From assembly GCA_009922295.1 (NCBI GenBank), contig RFWA01000003.1, forward strand, positions 1 through 24,694: a DNA stretch of 24,694 bases. Reading direction: 5' to 3'. The translations under genes were made by a program, and so were the position numbers. Origin of the DNA: Betaproteobacteria bacterium (GTDB taxonomy: Bacteria; Pseudomonadota; Gammaproteobacteria; Burkholderiales; Burkholderiaceae_C). The notes below the pieces were generated by a model. That model had not been told where the DNA came from and did no database searches. It was given only the letters and a program-made list of their open reading frames with translations. Shown here piece by piece: positions 14,777-22,075 of this stretch (the stretch's first letter is position 1; each line of letters begins with the position of its first letter).

Positions 14777-15571
14777 TCAGTGGCCCAGCAGAAAATTGAG
14801 CATCAGGTCGCGTACCTGGGCAAACATGTCGGCCCCGGTCATGGTGTTGCAGCCCTTGGCGCGGGCCGCAACAATCATCGGCGGTACCGCTGGCGCTGTG
14901 ATCACGCAACCCACGAATTGGGCCGGTGTAAAAAGACTGGCGTCGATCGGCATCGGGTCGCTGAGCTGCATGCCCACCGGGCTGGCGTTGAGGACGATGT
15001 CAAAGCCGGCTGGGCTGGCGCCCCCGGCCCGCACGCGGCCCCGACCTAGCCCGGCCAGGCGCTGTACCAGGCTGTCCCGGCGGCTGGTGTCGGGATCATG
15101 GATGGCCAGTTCGGCCACGCCGGCTGTGACCAGTGCGTAGGCAATGGCCGAGCCGGCGCCACCGGCGCCCACCAGCAGGGCGCTTTTGCCCGCCGGTTCG
15201 CAGCCCTTGCCACGCATCGCCGCCACATAGCCGAGCCCGTCGAACATGTCGCCGTGCCAACTGCCGTCGGGATTGCGGCGCAGGGTGTTGACGGCCTGCA
15301 GAAAGGTGCTGCGCTCGGTGCTGGTGGCGCACAGGGCAAAGCAGGCGAACTTGTGCGGCACGGTAACGATGATGCCGTCGACGTTCTGGGCCAATGACAG
15401 GCCAGCTAACCAACTGGCCAGGTCAGCTGGCGCCACATGGGCCGGGACGCACAGGGCGTTGCGGCCCTGGTCGTGAAAGGCCTGCGACACACCGGCGGGA
15501 GATTTCACTTGCGCGATCGGGTCGCCCACAATGAAATGCAGACGGGTCGAGCCGTTCAGAGAATCAATCAT
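14777..15571 (-). CDS. Divergent AroE/quinate dehydrogenase-like protein (NAD-type signature)
   Basis: AroE-family dehydrogenase of about 264 residues. VGDPIAQVKSPAG, VTVPHK (K74), LQAVNT (N95), DMFDGLG (D111), VGAGGAGSAIAYAL (from 134) and NASPVGM place it in the family. It departs from shikimate dehydrogenase: the first carboxylate-binding Ser is V22, the IHN triad is replaced, and NTDG reads MFDG. The cofactor loop reads IHDPDTSRR with Asp at 159, like the NAD-dependent quinate/shikimate dehydrogenase QsuD of Corynebacterium, rather than the NRT of NADP enzymes. ATG 15571 is chosen; ATG 15583 is possible and neither has a clear ribosome site. It is first in the minus-strand run and is divergent from the IclR gene. 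I expect NAD-dependent oxidation of a ring hydroxyl on a hydroaromatic or alicyclic substrate other than shikimate. Confidence 0.8.
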   Translation of the reverse strand: MIDSLNGSTRLHFIVGDPIAQVKSPAGVSQAFHDQGRNALCVPAHVAPADLASWLAGLSLAQNVDGIIVTVPHKFACFALCATSTERSTFLQAVNTLRRNPDGSWHGDMFDGLGYVAAMRGKGCEPAGKSALLVGAGGAGSAIAYALVTAGVAELAIHDPDTSRRDSLVQRLAGLGRGRVRAGGASPAGFDIVLNASPVGMQLSDPMPIDASLFTPAQFVGCVITAPAVPPMIVAARAKGCNTMTGADMFAQVRDLMLNFLLGH

Positions 15572-15596
15572 GCAAGCGATCATAACAAAAATGAAA

Positions 15597-15631
15597 CAGC
15601 ATTCCACTTTGGAACTATGTTCCGAATGCTG
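15597..15631. promoter_or_regulatory. Nested palindromic operator, probable IclR-family site
   Basis: Between the divergent AroE-like and IclR genes, GGAAC-TAT-GTTCC (15611-15623) is a perfect five-base inverted repeat. TTCC-acttt-GGAA (15602-15614) overlaps it, and outer arms CAGCATTC (15597-15604) and GAATGCTG (15624-15631) match perfectly. GGAA/TTCC half-sites with a short spacer are the form described for IclR operators. The site covers most of the 65-base divergent space, so binding would control both directions, including the regulator itself. Confidence 0.6.
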
Positions 15632-15636
15632 CTACC

Positions 15637-16476
15637 ATGACGGGTATGAATGGCGTACTTGAACGAACCTTGGCCATCCTCGAATTGCTGTCGCAGCAGG
15701 GCGAGGGCCTGGAGTTGAGCGCCTTGGCCGACCGGCTGGGCATTCCACGCAGCGCGGCCCACCGCCTGCTGGCGGACTTGGTGCGACTGGGCTATGTGCG
15801 CCAGTCGCGTGGCCATGGCGACTACCTGCTCACCACCAAATTGGTCGCCATGGGCCTGAGTTACCTGAGCAACACCGGCATTGTGGACATTGCCCAGCCG
15901 CTCTTGAACCGGCTGGCCGACGTCTCGGGGGAGCTCGTGCGCCTGTCGGTGGTGGACGGCGAGCGCCTGACCTGGGTGGCCAGGGCCCAGGGCGCGCGCC
16001 AGGGTCTGCGCTATGACCCCGACATGGGCAGTGACGCCCGTTTGTCATGCTCCTCATCGGGTTGGGCCTGGTTGTCCACGATGTCTGACGACGAGGCGCT
16101 GGCGCTGGTGGCCCGCCAGGGGCTGGGTCTGCCGGCGCAGTTCGGGCCGGCCGCGCCCGCCACACTGCAGGCGGTGTTGGCAGCGGTGCAGACCACGCGG
16201 ACCGTGGGCTACAGCATCACCGTCGATACCTACACACCGGGCCTGAGCGCAATGTCGGCGCCGGTGCGCTTTGCCAAGCAGCCCGCCTTTGGCGTATTAA
16301 CCATTGCTGGACCCACGGTGCGCTTTACGCCGGAGCGCATGTTGGCGCTGGCGCCAGAACTGGTCTCGGTGGCGGCACAGCTGGCCGCGGCCAGTGGCGC
16401 CTCACCCTTCTTCAAATTGACCACCGACGTGGCCACGGTGGCCGACAGCAGCCGCAAGCTGATCTACGCTGATTAG
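15637..16476 (+). CDS. IclR-family transcriptional regulator
   Basis: Regulator of 279 residues. The winged helix-turn-helix (LELSALADRLGIPRSAAHRL, about residues 25-44, then LVRLGYV) precedes an effector-binding domain with ELVRLSVVDGERLTWVARAQ and CSSSGWAWL. The tail after TIAGPTVRF is longer than usual and ends SSRKLIYAD. ATG 15637 or 15646 could be the start; both give the same fold. It is divergent from the nine-gene minus-strand run and is followed after 13 bases by the second KSTD-like gene, so it should be the local regulator of both directions via the nested palindrome upstream. The effector is likely a pathway substrate or intermediate. Confidence 0.9.
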   Translation: MTGMNGVLERTLAILELLSQQGEGLELSALADRLGIPRSAAHRLLADLVRLGYVRQSRGHGDYLLTTKLVAMGLSYLSNTGIVDIAQPLLNRLADVSGELVRLSVVDGERLTWVARAQGARQGLRYDPDMGSDARLSCSSSGWAWLSTMSDDEALALVARQGLGLPAQFGPAAPATLQAVLAAVQTTRTVGYSITVDTYTPGLSAMSAPVRFAKQPAFGVLTIAGPTVRFTPERMLALAPELVSVAAQLAAASGASPFFKLTTDVATVADSSRKLIYAD

Positions 16477-16489
16477 TCAGCCAGCGCGC

Positions 16490-18229
16490 ATGACCACGGA
16501 CGCTATGCCCGAATCCTGCGACCTGCTGGTGGTCGGCTCCGGCGCGGGCGGCCTGTCGGCGGCGGTGACTGCGGCCCATCTGGGGCTGAAGGTGATCGTG
16601 GCAGAAAAAGAGCCCCAGTTTGGCGGCACCACGGCCTGGTCGGGCGGCTGGCTGTGGATACCGGGTAACCCGCTGGCGCAGGCCGCGGGTATCACCGAAG
16701 ACCCGGCTCGCCCGCTGGCCTACCTGCGGCATGAACTGGGCGCCCAGTTTGACCCGGCGCGGCTGCAAGCCTTCCTGGCGCAGGGGCCGCGCATGGTGGA
16801 CTTTTTTCGCCAGCACACCGCCTTGCAGTTCATCGACGGCAACGCCATCCCCGATTTTCATGGCCGCACACCGGATGCCGCCACCGGCGGGCGCTCGGTG
16901 TGCGCCGCCCCGTTTGACGGCCGGCGTCTGGGCGCCCACCTCCAGCAGCTCAAGCCGCCGCTGGCCGAGACCACGCTGTGCGGCCTGGGGATTGCCTCGG
17001 GGGCCGAGCTGCGGCATTTTTTGAACGCGCTGCGCCAGCCGGCCTCGTTCTGGTACGTGACCAAGCTGCTGCTGCGGCATGGGCGTGACCTGCTGCTGCA
17101 CCGGCGCGGCATGCGGCTGGTCAATGGCAACGCGTTGGTGGCCGCGCTGGCGACGTCGGCGCTTGCGCGCGGGGTCGACATGCGCGTCAGCTGCCCGGTG
17201 GTCCGCTTGCTGCAGCAGGGCCGTGTCTCTGGCGCGGTCCTGGCGACGCCGCAGGGTGAGCGCACGGTGCAGGCCCGCTGCGGCGTGCTGCTGGCTGCTG
17301 GGGGTTTTCCGCATGACGACGCCTTCAAGCGCCGCCTGCTGCCCCATGCGGCCAACGGGCAGGCGCACTGGTCGGCCGGCGCCAGAGGCAACACCGGTGA
17401 CGGCCTGCGCCTGGGTGAGTCGGCTGGTGGTCAGGTAGCTGATGATCTGGTGCAGGCGGCGGCGCTGGCCCCGGTGTCATTGGTGCCGCGTGCCGACGGC
17501 TCGGTGGCGAATTTTCCGCACCTGATCGAGCGGGCCAAACCCGGGCTGATGGCCGTCACGCGACAGGGCCAGCGCTTTTGTAACGAGGCCGACAGCTACC
17601 ACGACGTGATGCAGTCGCTGCTGCGCGCCACCCCGACCGGCGAACCGCCCGAGGCCTGGCTGGTGGTTGACCACAGCTTCATCCGCCGCTACGGACTGGG
17701 GGCGGTCAAACCCGCCCCCCTTCCGCTGGGCCGCTGGCTGGCCAACGGTTACCTGCAGCGTGGCCGCAGCCTGGCCGCGCTGGCACAGGCCTGCGGCCTG
17801 AACGCCGAGGCGCTGCAGGTCACGGTCACGCGTTACAACGCCATGGCCCTGGCCGGACAGGATGCCGACTTTGCCAAGGGCGAGACCCCCTACAACCGCA
17901 TTCAAGGTGACGCTGCGGCCGGCCACCCCAACCCCTGCATGGCGCCCTTGCTCAAAGCCCCGTTCTACGCTGTCAAGGTGGTAATGGGCAGCCTGGGCAC
18001 CTTCGCCGGGCTGCGCGTTAATGCCAGCGCCCAGGTGCTGGATGGGGCCGGCCAGCCGATTGCAGGCCTGTACGCCGGTGGCAATGACATGAGCAGCGTG
18101 ATGGGCGGCCACTACCCGGCCGGCGGCATCACGCTCGGCCCGGCCATGACCTTCGGCTTTATTGCAGCCCACCACGCCGCCAGCCTCAACCCTGAAAAAA
18201 TCCAAGACAAATCGGCCTCTAACCCTTGA
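16490..18229 (+). CDS. Second FAD-dependent KSTD-like dehydrogenase
   Basis: Flavoprotein of 579 residues, a clear paralogue of the protein at 13039-14775. It has the FAD motif VVGSGAGGLSAAVTAAHLGL (from about residue 14), GGTTAWSGGWLWIPGNP, RFCNEADSYH and the C-terminal GGNDMSSVMGGHYPAGG with GITLGP. KSTD-type tyrosines are seen at Y370 and Y542, but the first position appears to be F123 (PDFHGR) instead of Tyr, so its chemistry or regiospecificity may differ from its partner. ATG 16490 follows the IclR stop by 13 bases; ATG 16505 is also possible and no strong ribosome site is visible. The last residues (about DKSASNP) are encoded by a dispersed repeat that runs past the stop codon, so the tail probably arose when the element inserted or expanded there. 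Confidence 0.85.
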   Translation: MTTDAMPESCDLLVVGSGAGGLSAAVTAAHLGLKVIVAEKEPQFGGTTAWSGGWLWIPGNPLAQAAGITEDPARPLAYLRHELGAQFDPARLQAFLAQGPRMVDFFRQHTALQFIDGNAIPDFHGRTPDAATGGRSVCAAPFDGRRLGAHLQQLKPPLAETTLCGLGIASGAELRHFLNALRQPASFWYVTKLLLRHGRDLLLHRRGMRLVNGNALVAALATSALARGVDMRVSCPVVRLLQQGRVSGAVLATPQGERTVQARCGVLLAAGGFPHDDAFKRRLLPHAANGQAHWSAGARGNTGDGLRLGESAGGQVADDLVQAAALAPVSLVPRADGSVANFPHLIERAKPGLMAVTRQGQRFCNEADSYHDVMQSLLRATPTGEPPEAWLVVDHSFIRRYGLGAVKPAPLPLGRWLANGYLQRGRSLAALAQACGLNAEALQVTVTRYNAMALAGQDADFAKGETPYNRIQGDAAAGHPNPCMAPLLKAPFYAVKVVMGSLGTFAGLRVNASAQVLDGAGQPIAGLYAGGNDMSSVMGGHYPAGGITLGPAMTFGFIAAHHAASLNPEKIQDKSASNP

Positions 18230-18267
18230 TGGCATTGGTTTTATAGCTCCATTATTTATAGCAAATC
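18208..18267 (+). repeat. Dispersed intergenic repeat, copy 1
   Basis: Begins with CAAATCGGCCTC, shared exactly with copy 2 at 23055, then a CT/GC-rich part and an AT-rich part with TATAGC twice (TTATAGCTCC and TTTATAGCAAATC). It resembles a repeat I recall between genes in Comamonadaceae genomes. It starts inside the end of the flavoprotein gene and fills the 57-base gap before the NIPSNAP gene. The limits are approximate. Confidence 0.55.
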
Positions 18268-18286
18268 ACCTGAGGACCCCAGCCCC

Positions 18287-18913
18287 ATGTTCTACGAACT
18301 CGCCACCCTGACCCTGCCCTTCGGTAGCGCGGCCCAAGCCGCCAGCCAGGTCCAGGCCTACTGCAACGCGCCGCAAGCCGGCGGCGAACTGCTGGCCTGC
18401 TGGACCACCGACATCGGTGTACTCAACCAAATGATCGTGCTGCGCGGCTTTGCTGATCTGGCGGCGCTGCAGGCCGAGCGTGAGCGTACCCAGCTCAGCG
18501 CCAGTCCCTTGGGCTGTGGTGACATCTATCAGCGGCTGGAGCAGCACAGCTACCGGGGTTTTCCGTGGATGAAGCCGGTGCGTCCCAGCGTCGAGAGTGG
18601 GCTGGTCGGGCCGGTGTACGAGATTCGCACTTACGGCATCAAGCCGGGTGGCCTGCAGCCCACCATCGACCTGTGGCAGCAGGCCGTCCCGCTGCGCGAC
18701 AAAATATCGCCCTGCCTGGTGGCCATGGCGGCGCTGGATGGCCCGCTGCGTTTCACCAACATCTGGCCCTATGCCTCTCTTGACGCCCGCAGCCAGGCCC
18801 GTAGCCAGGCTGTGGCCCAGGGCATCTGGCCACCCAAGGGCGGCCCGGCGCACCTGAGCACCGACATGGTGTCCACCATTGCGCTGCCCACGGCAGTGTC
18901 GCCGCTGAAATGA
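18287..18913 (+). CDS. NIPSNAP family protein
   Basis: Protein of 208 residues with two ferredoxin-like halves. The second half shows the NIPSNAP signature VYEIRTYGIKPGGLQPTIDLW (from about residue 109) and ends with a TNIWPYASLDAR segment, while the first half (MFYELATLTLPFG onwards) is a degenerate repeat of the same fold. AGGA precedes the start by about 12 bases. It is cytoplasmic, with no signal peptide or membrane segment. Bacterial NIPSNAP proteins have no firmly established general function; they resemble dimeric alpha+beta barrel proteins, some of which act on small aromatic or quinone-like compounds. Its stop overlaps the next start (ATGA), so it works with the TIM barrel protein, and its position after a KSTD-like gene suggests a step on a ring intermediate. 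Function not established. Confidence 0.82.
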   Translation: MFYELATLTLPFGSAAQAASQVQAYCNAPQAGGELLACWTTDIGVLNQMIVLRGFADLAALQAERERTQLSASPLGCGDIYQRLEQHSYRGFPWMKPVRPSVESGLVGPVYEIRTYGIKPGGLQPTIDLWQQAVPLRDKISPCLVAMAALDGPLRFTNIWPYASLDARSQARSQAVAQGIWPPKGGPAHLSTDMVSTIALPTAVSPLK

Positions 18914-19716
18914 GCGTGCGCGCCTACTCCATGGCCTACCTGACGGCCCACCGCTGCAGCCCGCCCGAGGCGGTGCGCATTGCGGCTGCTACCGGTTATG
19001 GCTTTGTTGGCCTGCGCCTGTGGCCCAACGCCCCAGGCACGCCGTATCAACACTTGCTGGGTGACGCAGCGCTGATGCGTGAGACCCTGGCCGCCTGCCG
19101 CGACACCGGTGTGGGCGTGTTTGACTTGGAGATCGTGCGCATCGGCGAGGCCTTTGACCCCCGGCTGTACCTGCCTCTGTTCGAGGCCGGCGCCACACTA
19201 GGCGCGCGCGCCGTGCTCGTTGCCGGTGACGACACCGACCCGGCCCGCCTGGCCACCAGCTATGCCCGGCTGTGCGAGCAGATGGCGCCGTTTGGCCTGA
19301 CGGCCGACCTGGAGTTCATGCCCTGGACGGCGGTGCCCGACGCCCGCAGTGCCTTGGCGCTGGTCGAAGCTGCGGGCAGCCCGGGCAACGCCGGCATTTT
19401 GGTAGATGCGCTGCACTTTGGCCGCTCCCACACCACACTGGACGACATTCGAGCCATCCCGCGCAGCCTGCTGCACTATGCCCAGATCTGTGACGGCGAG
19501 GCCGGCACGCACTTCAGCACCGAGCAGTTGCTGCACACCGCCCGTTGCGAGCGGCTCATGCCGGGTGAGGGCAACATCGACCTCTTTGGCCTGTTTGCCG
19601 CCCTGCCGCCAGATCTGCCGGTGAGCGTCGAGATGGTGCACCTGCTGCGCGAAGCAGTCACGCCAGCGCAGGCCTGGGCCGCTGAATGTCTGGCGGCCAG
19701 CCGACCCTTCCTGTAG
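18910..19716 (+). CDS. Sugar phosphate isomerase/epimerase-like TIM barrel protein
   Basis: Xylose-isomerase-like TIM barrel (AP_endonuc_2) protein of 268 residues. Likely divalent-metal ligands are E135 (LEFMPW), D166 and H169 (VDALHFGRS), D195 (ICDGEAG) and E241 (VSVEMVHL), with GEGNIDL at about 219-225. The family includes isomerases, epimerases, inosose dehydratase and 3-dehydroshikimate dehydratases such as QuiC and the N-terminal half of QsuB. Next to two AroE-like genes, a dehydratase of that type is an attractive guess, but I see no motif that separates it from the other activities. Start ATG 18910 overlaps the NIPSNAP stop by four bases. It ends 51 bases before the MFS gene. Confidence 0.82.
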   Translation: MSVRAYSMAYLTAHRCSPPEAVRIAAATGYGFVGLRLWPNAPGTPYQHLLGDAALMRETLAACRDTGVGVFDLEIVRIGEAFDPRLYLPLFEAGATLGARAVLVAGDDTDPARLATSYARLCEQMAPFGLTADLEFMPWTAVPDARSALALVEAAGSPGNAGILVDALHFGRSHTTLDDIRAIPRSLLHYAQICDGEAGTHFSTEQLLHTARCERLMPGEGNIDLFGLFAALPPDLPVSVEMVHLLREAVTPAQAWAAECLAASRPFL

Positions 19717-19767
19717 CTCACGACGGTGATGGCATGGAGGCCGCAGCCGCCTCACTAAAATGGACCG

Positions 19768-21156
19768 ATGCTGCTTCGACGTGACCGACTGATCCCCGCC
19801 ATCGTTGCCAGCCCACTCTTCCTTCAAAACCTCGATTCCTCGGTGATGGTTACGGCGCTGCCTAGCATTGCCACCTCACTGGCGGTGCCGCCGCTTCACC
19901 TGAACCTGGCCATCACCGCCTATCTGCTCAGCCTGGCGGTGTTTCTGCCACTCAGCGGTTGGCTGGCCGACCGGCTTGGCGCGCGGCGGGTATTTTGTAT
20001 GGCGATTGCGCTGTTTTCGCTCGGCTCCACCCTGTGCGGCTTGGCCAGCAGCCTGCCCGAGCTGGTGGTGTTTCGTATCCTGCAAGGAATGGGCGGTGCC
20101 ATGATGGTGCCGGTGGGCCGCCTGATCCTGTTACGGGCTGTGCCCCCGGAAGGCATGGTAGCGGCCATGGTCTGGTTCACTGTGCCGCCCGTCATTGGCC
20201 GCATGATGGGCCCCTTGTTTGGCGGGGCCATCGTGACCTTTGCCAACTGGCGCTGGATTTTTTTGGTCAACATCCCTTTCGGGCTATTGGCCATTGGACT
20301 CACGCTTGCTTTTGTGCGTGACGACCCGCCGGCGGTTGACCCGGTGCCTTTTGACTTTGGTGGTTTCGGCTTGATGGCATTGGGCCTGAGTTTGATGCTG
20401 GGCGCACTGGAAACTGCTGGGCGCGCCATGGTGCCCGTGGCGGTGTCCTGGCTGGCGGCGCTGCTGGGTGCGGTGCTGCTGTGGCTTTACACGCGCCATG
20501 GACGCCAACGTGCCCATCCCCTGATTGACCTGGCTATCCTGCGCCACCGCACCTTTCGTTTGTCGGTGTTTGGCGGCCTGCCGCTGCGCATCGCTATCGG
20601 AGCCGCACCATTTTTACTGCCGCTGATGCTGCAGCTGGGCTTTGGCCTGTCGCCACTGGCGTCCGGCATGCTGACGATGGCCACCTCAGTGGGCGCCCTG
20701 GGCACGCGGGTGGTGATGGCCCAGGCCATCCGGCGATTTGGTTTTCGCAGCCTGCTCATCGGTGCCGCGGTGCTCAGCAGCTTGTTTTACCTGGGTTACA
20801 GCCTATTCACGCCGGCCACACCGCATTTGCTCTTGTTTGTGGTGCTGATGCTGAGCGGTTTGGTCACCTCAATGTGCATGATCTGTCTGGGCACGCTGGG
20901 CTTCTCGGAAATCCCCGCCTCCCGCATGAGCCATGCCACCGCCCTATCCACCATGGCGCAGCAGGTTTCGTTGAGCTTTGGCGTGGTGCTGGGGGCCGCC
21001 TTGCTGGGAGCCGCATCCTTTTGGCATGGTGGCAATGGCATAGATCTACAGGCCGGCGATTTCTCGCCCGCATTCATTGTTCTCGGGCTGGTCAATCTGC
21101 TGTCGCTGTGGTGGTTTGTGCGGCTCGATCCACAAGAGGGCGCGCAGATGCGCTGA
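19768..21156 (+). CDS. MFS transporter, DHA2/EmrB-type
   Basis: Integral membrane protein of 462 residues with about 13-14 hydrophobic segments. The opening NLDSSVMVTALPSIATSL matches the LDxTIVNVALP motif of the 14-helix DHA2 (EmrB/MdtD) drug:proton antiporters, followed by LADRLGARRVF (motif A type) and FRILQGMGGAMMVPVGRL. No strong ribosome site precedes ATG 19768; the short gap after the TIM barrel gene suggests it belongs to the same transcript. It may export a toxic intermediate or, less typically for the subfamily, import a substrate. It converges with the hydrolase at 21158-22063, the stops being one base apart, and no terminator is visible. Confidence 0.9.
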   Translation: MLLRRDRLIPAIVASPLFLQNLDSSVMVTALPSIATSLAVPPLHLNLAITAYLLSLAVFLPLSGWLADRLGARRVFCMAIALFSLGSTLCGLASSLPELVVFRILQGMGGAMMVPVGRLILLRAVPPEGMVAAMVWFTVPPVIGRMMGPLFGGAIVTFANWRWIFLVNIPFGLLAIGLTLAFVRDDPPAVDPVPFDFGGFGLMALGLSLMLGALETAGRAMVPVAVSWLAALLGAVLLWLYTRHGRQRAHPLIDLAILRHRTFRLSVFGGLPLRIAIGAAPFLLPLMLQLGFGLSPLASGMLTMATSVGALGTRVVMAQAIRRFGFRSLLIGAAVLSSLFYLGYSLFTPATPHLLLFVVLMLSGLVTSMCMICLGTLGFSEIPASRMSHATALSTMAQQVSLSFGVVLGAALLGAASFWHGGNGIDLQAGDFSPAFIVLGLVNLLSLWWFVRLDPQEGAQMR

Positions 21157-21157
21157 G

Positions 21158-22063
21158 CTAGGCCATCCGTTGCCGGATAAACCGCGCCGCCTGGTCCAGC
21201 GCCGCACGTCCCTCGGGCAGGTAGCGCGCCATCACAGGGAAGGCGTGCGGTGTGTGGCCCCATTCCAGCAGTTCGACCTGGCCGCCTGCGGCCAGCATCT
21301 GCTGCTGTAGCCGCCGCGCATCGTCAATCAGAATTTCAGCGCGGCTGGCAACCAAGAGGCAGGCCGGCAGGCCGGCCATCTGGCCAAACAGTGGCGACAG
21401 CCGGGCATCGTCCAGCGCCATGCCAGGCGCGTACAGGGCTGCGGCCTCGTCCAGCACCTGTTGCGACAACATCACATCAGAAGCCGCATTGGCCAGGCGC
21501 GACGGGCTATGGCCCGTCAAATCCAGCCAGGGCGAAAACAGCACCAGGGCGGTAGGCAGCGGTAGGCCCTGAGCCTGAATGGACTGTGCCGTGCCCAGCG
21601 CCAGGTTACCGCCGGCGCTGTCACCGCCCAGCAGCAGGCGCTGCGCCGGGATACCCTGTGCCAGCAGCGCACGGTACACCGCCAAGGCGTCCTCCAATGC
21701 TGCTGGAAACGGGTGCTCGGGCGCCAGCCGGTAGTCCACCATCAGCAGCCGGATCTGCGCCCGCTGTGCCAGTTGGGCTGCCAGGTCACGGTGGCTGTTA
21801 AGCCCGCCCATCACGAAGGCCCCGCCATGCAGGTACAAACAGATCGGCGAAGTATCGGGCTGGGTCAGGCTGACGGGCGTCACCCACTCCACGGGCAAGC
21901 CGGCCAACTGCGCTGGCTTGATCTGCACGGCCGGCCCGGGCTTGCTGCGGTCTGCGGCCAGAAAGCGGCGGTTACGCCGAAACCGGTGCTCGGCACTCAG
22001 CTTTGCACTGGTGCGTTGCGCCAAGCGCATGAGCGTGCTGATGACAAAGTTCTGCAGGCTCAT
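21158..22063 (-). CDS. Alpha/beta hydrolase, hormone-sensitive lipase (GDXG) family
   Basis: Esterase-type hydrolase of 301 residues. The oxyanion-hole motif LHGGAF (residues 79-83 for HGGAF), GDSAGGNLAL with nucleophile S149, MVDYRLAPEHPFPAAL and GHTPHAF with H273 identify the HSL/GDXG family. The acid position reads SRAEILIDD, so E243 may take the place of the usual Asp. Monoterpene epsilon-lactone hydrolase MlhB belongs to this family, as do many carboxylesterases. There is no signal peptide, so it is probably cytoplasmic. It follows the other hydrolase gene after 12 bases on the same strand and may open a lactone or ester in the same pathway. The substrate is unknown. Confidence 0.88.
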   Translation of the reverse strand: MSLQNFVISTLMRLAQRTSAKLSAEHRFRRNRRFLAADRSKPGPAVQIKPAQLAGLPVEWVTPVSLTQPDTSPICLYLHGGAFVMGGLNSHRDLAAQLAQRAQIRLLMVDYRLAPEHPFPAALEDALAVYRALLAQGIPAQRLLLGGDSAGGNLALGTAQSIQAQGLPLPTALVLFSPWLDLTGHSPSRLANAASDVMLSQQVLDEAAALYAPGMALDDARLSPLFGQMAGLPACLLVASRAEILIDDARRLQQQMLAAGGQVELLEWGHTPHAFPVMARYLPEGRAALDQAARFIRQRMA

Positions 22064-22075
22064 GCAGTGGCCGCC

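Noticed and set aside
13840..14799. Long plus-strand open frame antisense to the KSTD-like gene
   Set aside because: No recognisable domain and composition typical of an antisense shadow; the minus strand codes an intact flavoprotein.
16412..17368. Long minus-strand open frame antisense to the second KSTD-like gene
   Set aside because: Arg/Gln/His-rich, no motifs, opposite a complete flavoprotein gene.
13039..18229. Steroid degradation locus
   Set aside because: Two KSTD-like flavoproteins suggest it, but no other recognisable steroid catabolism gene is present, and the neighbours (AroE-like, Liv importer) fit small ring acids better.
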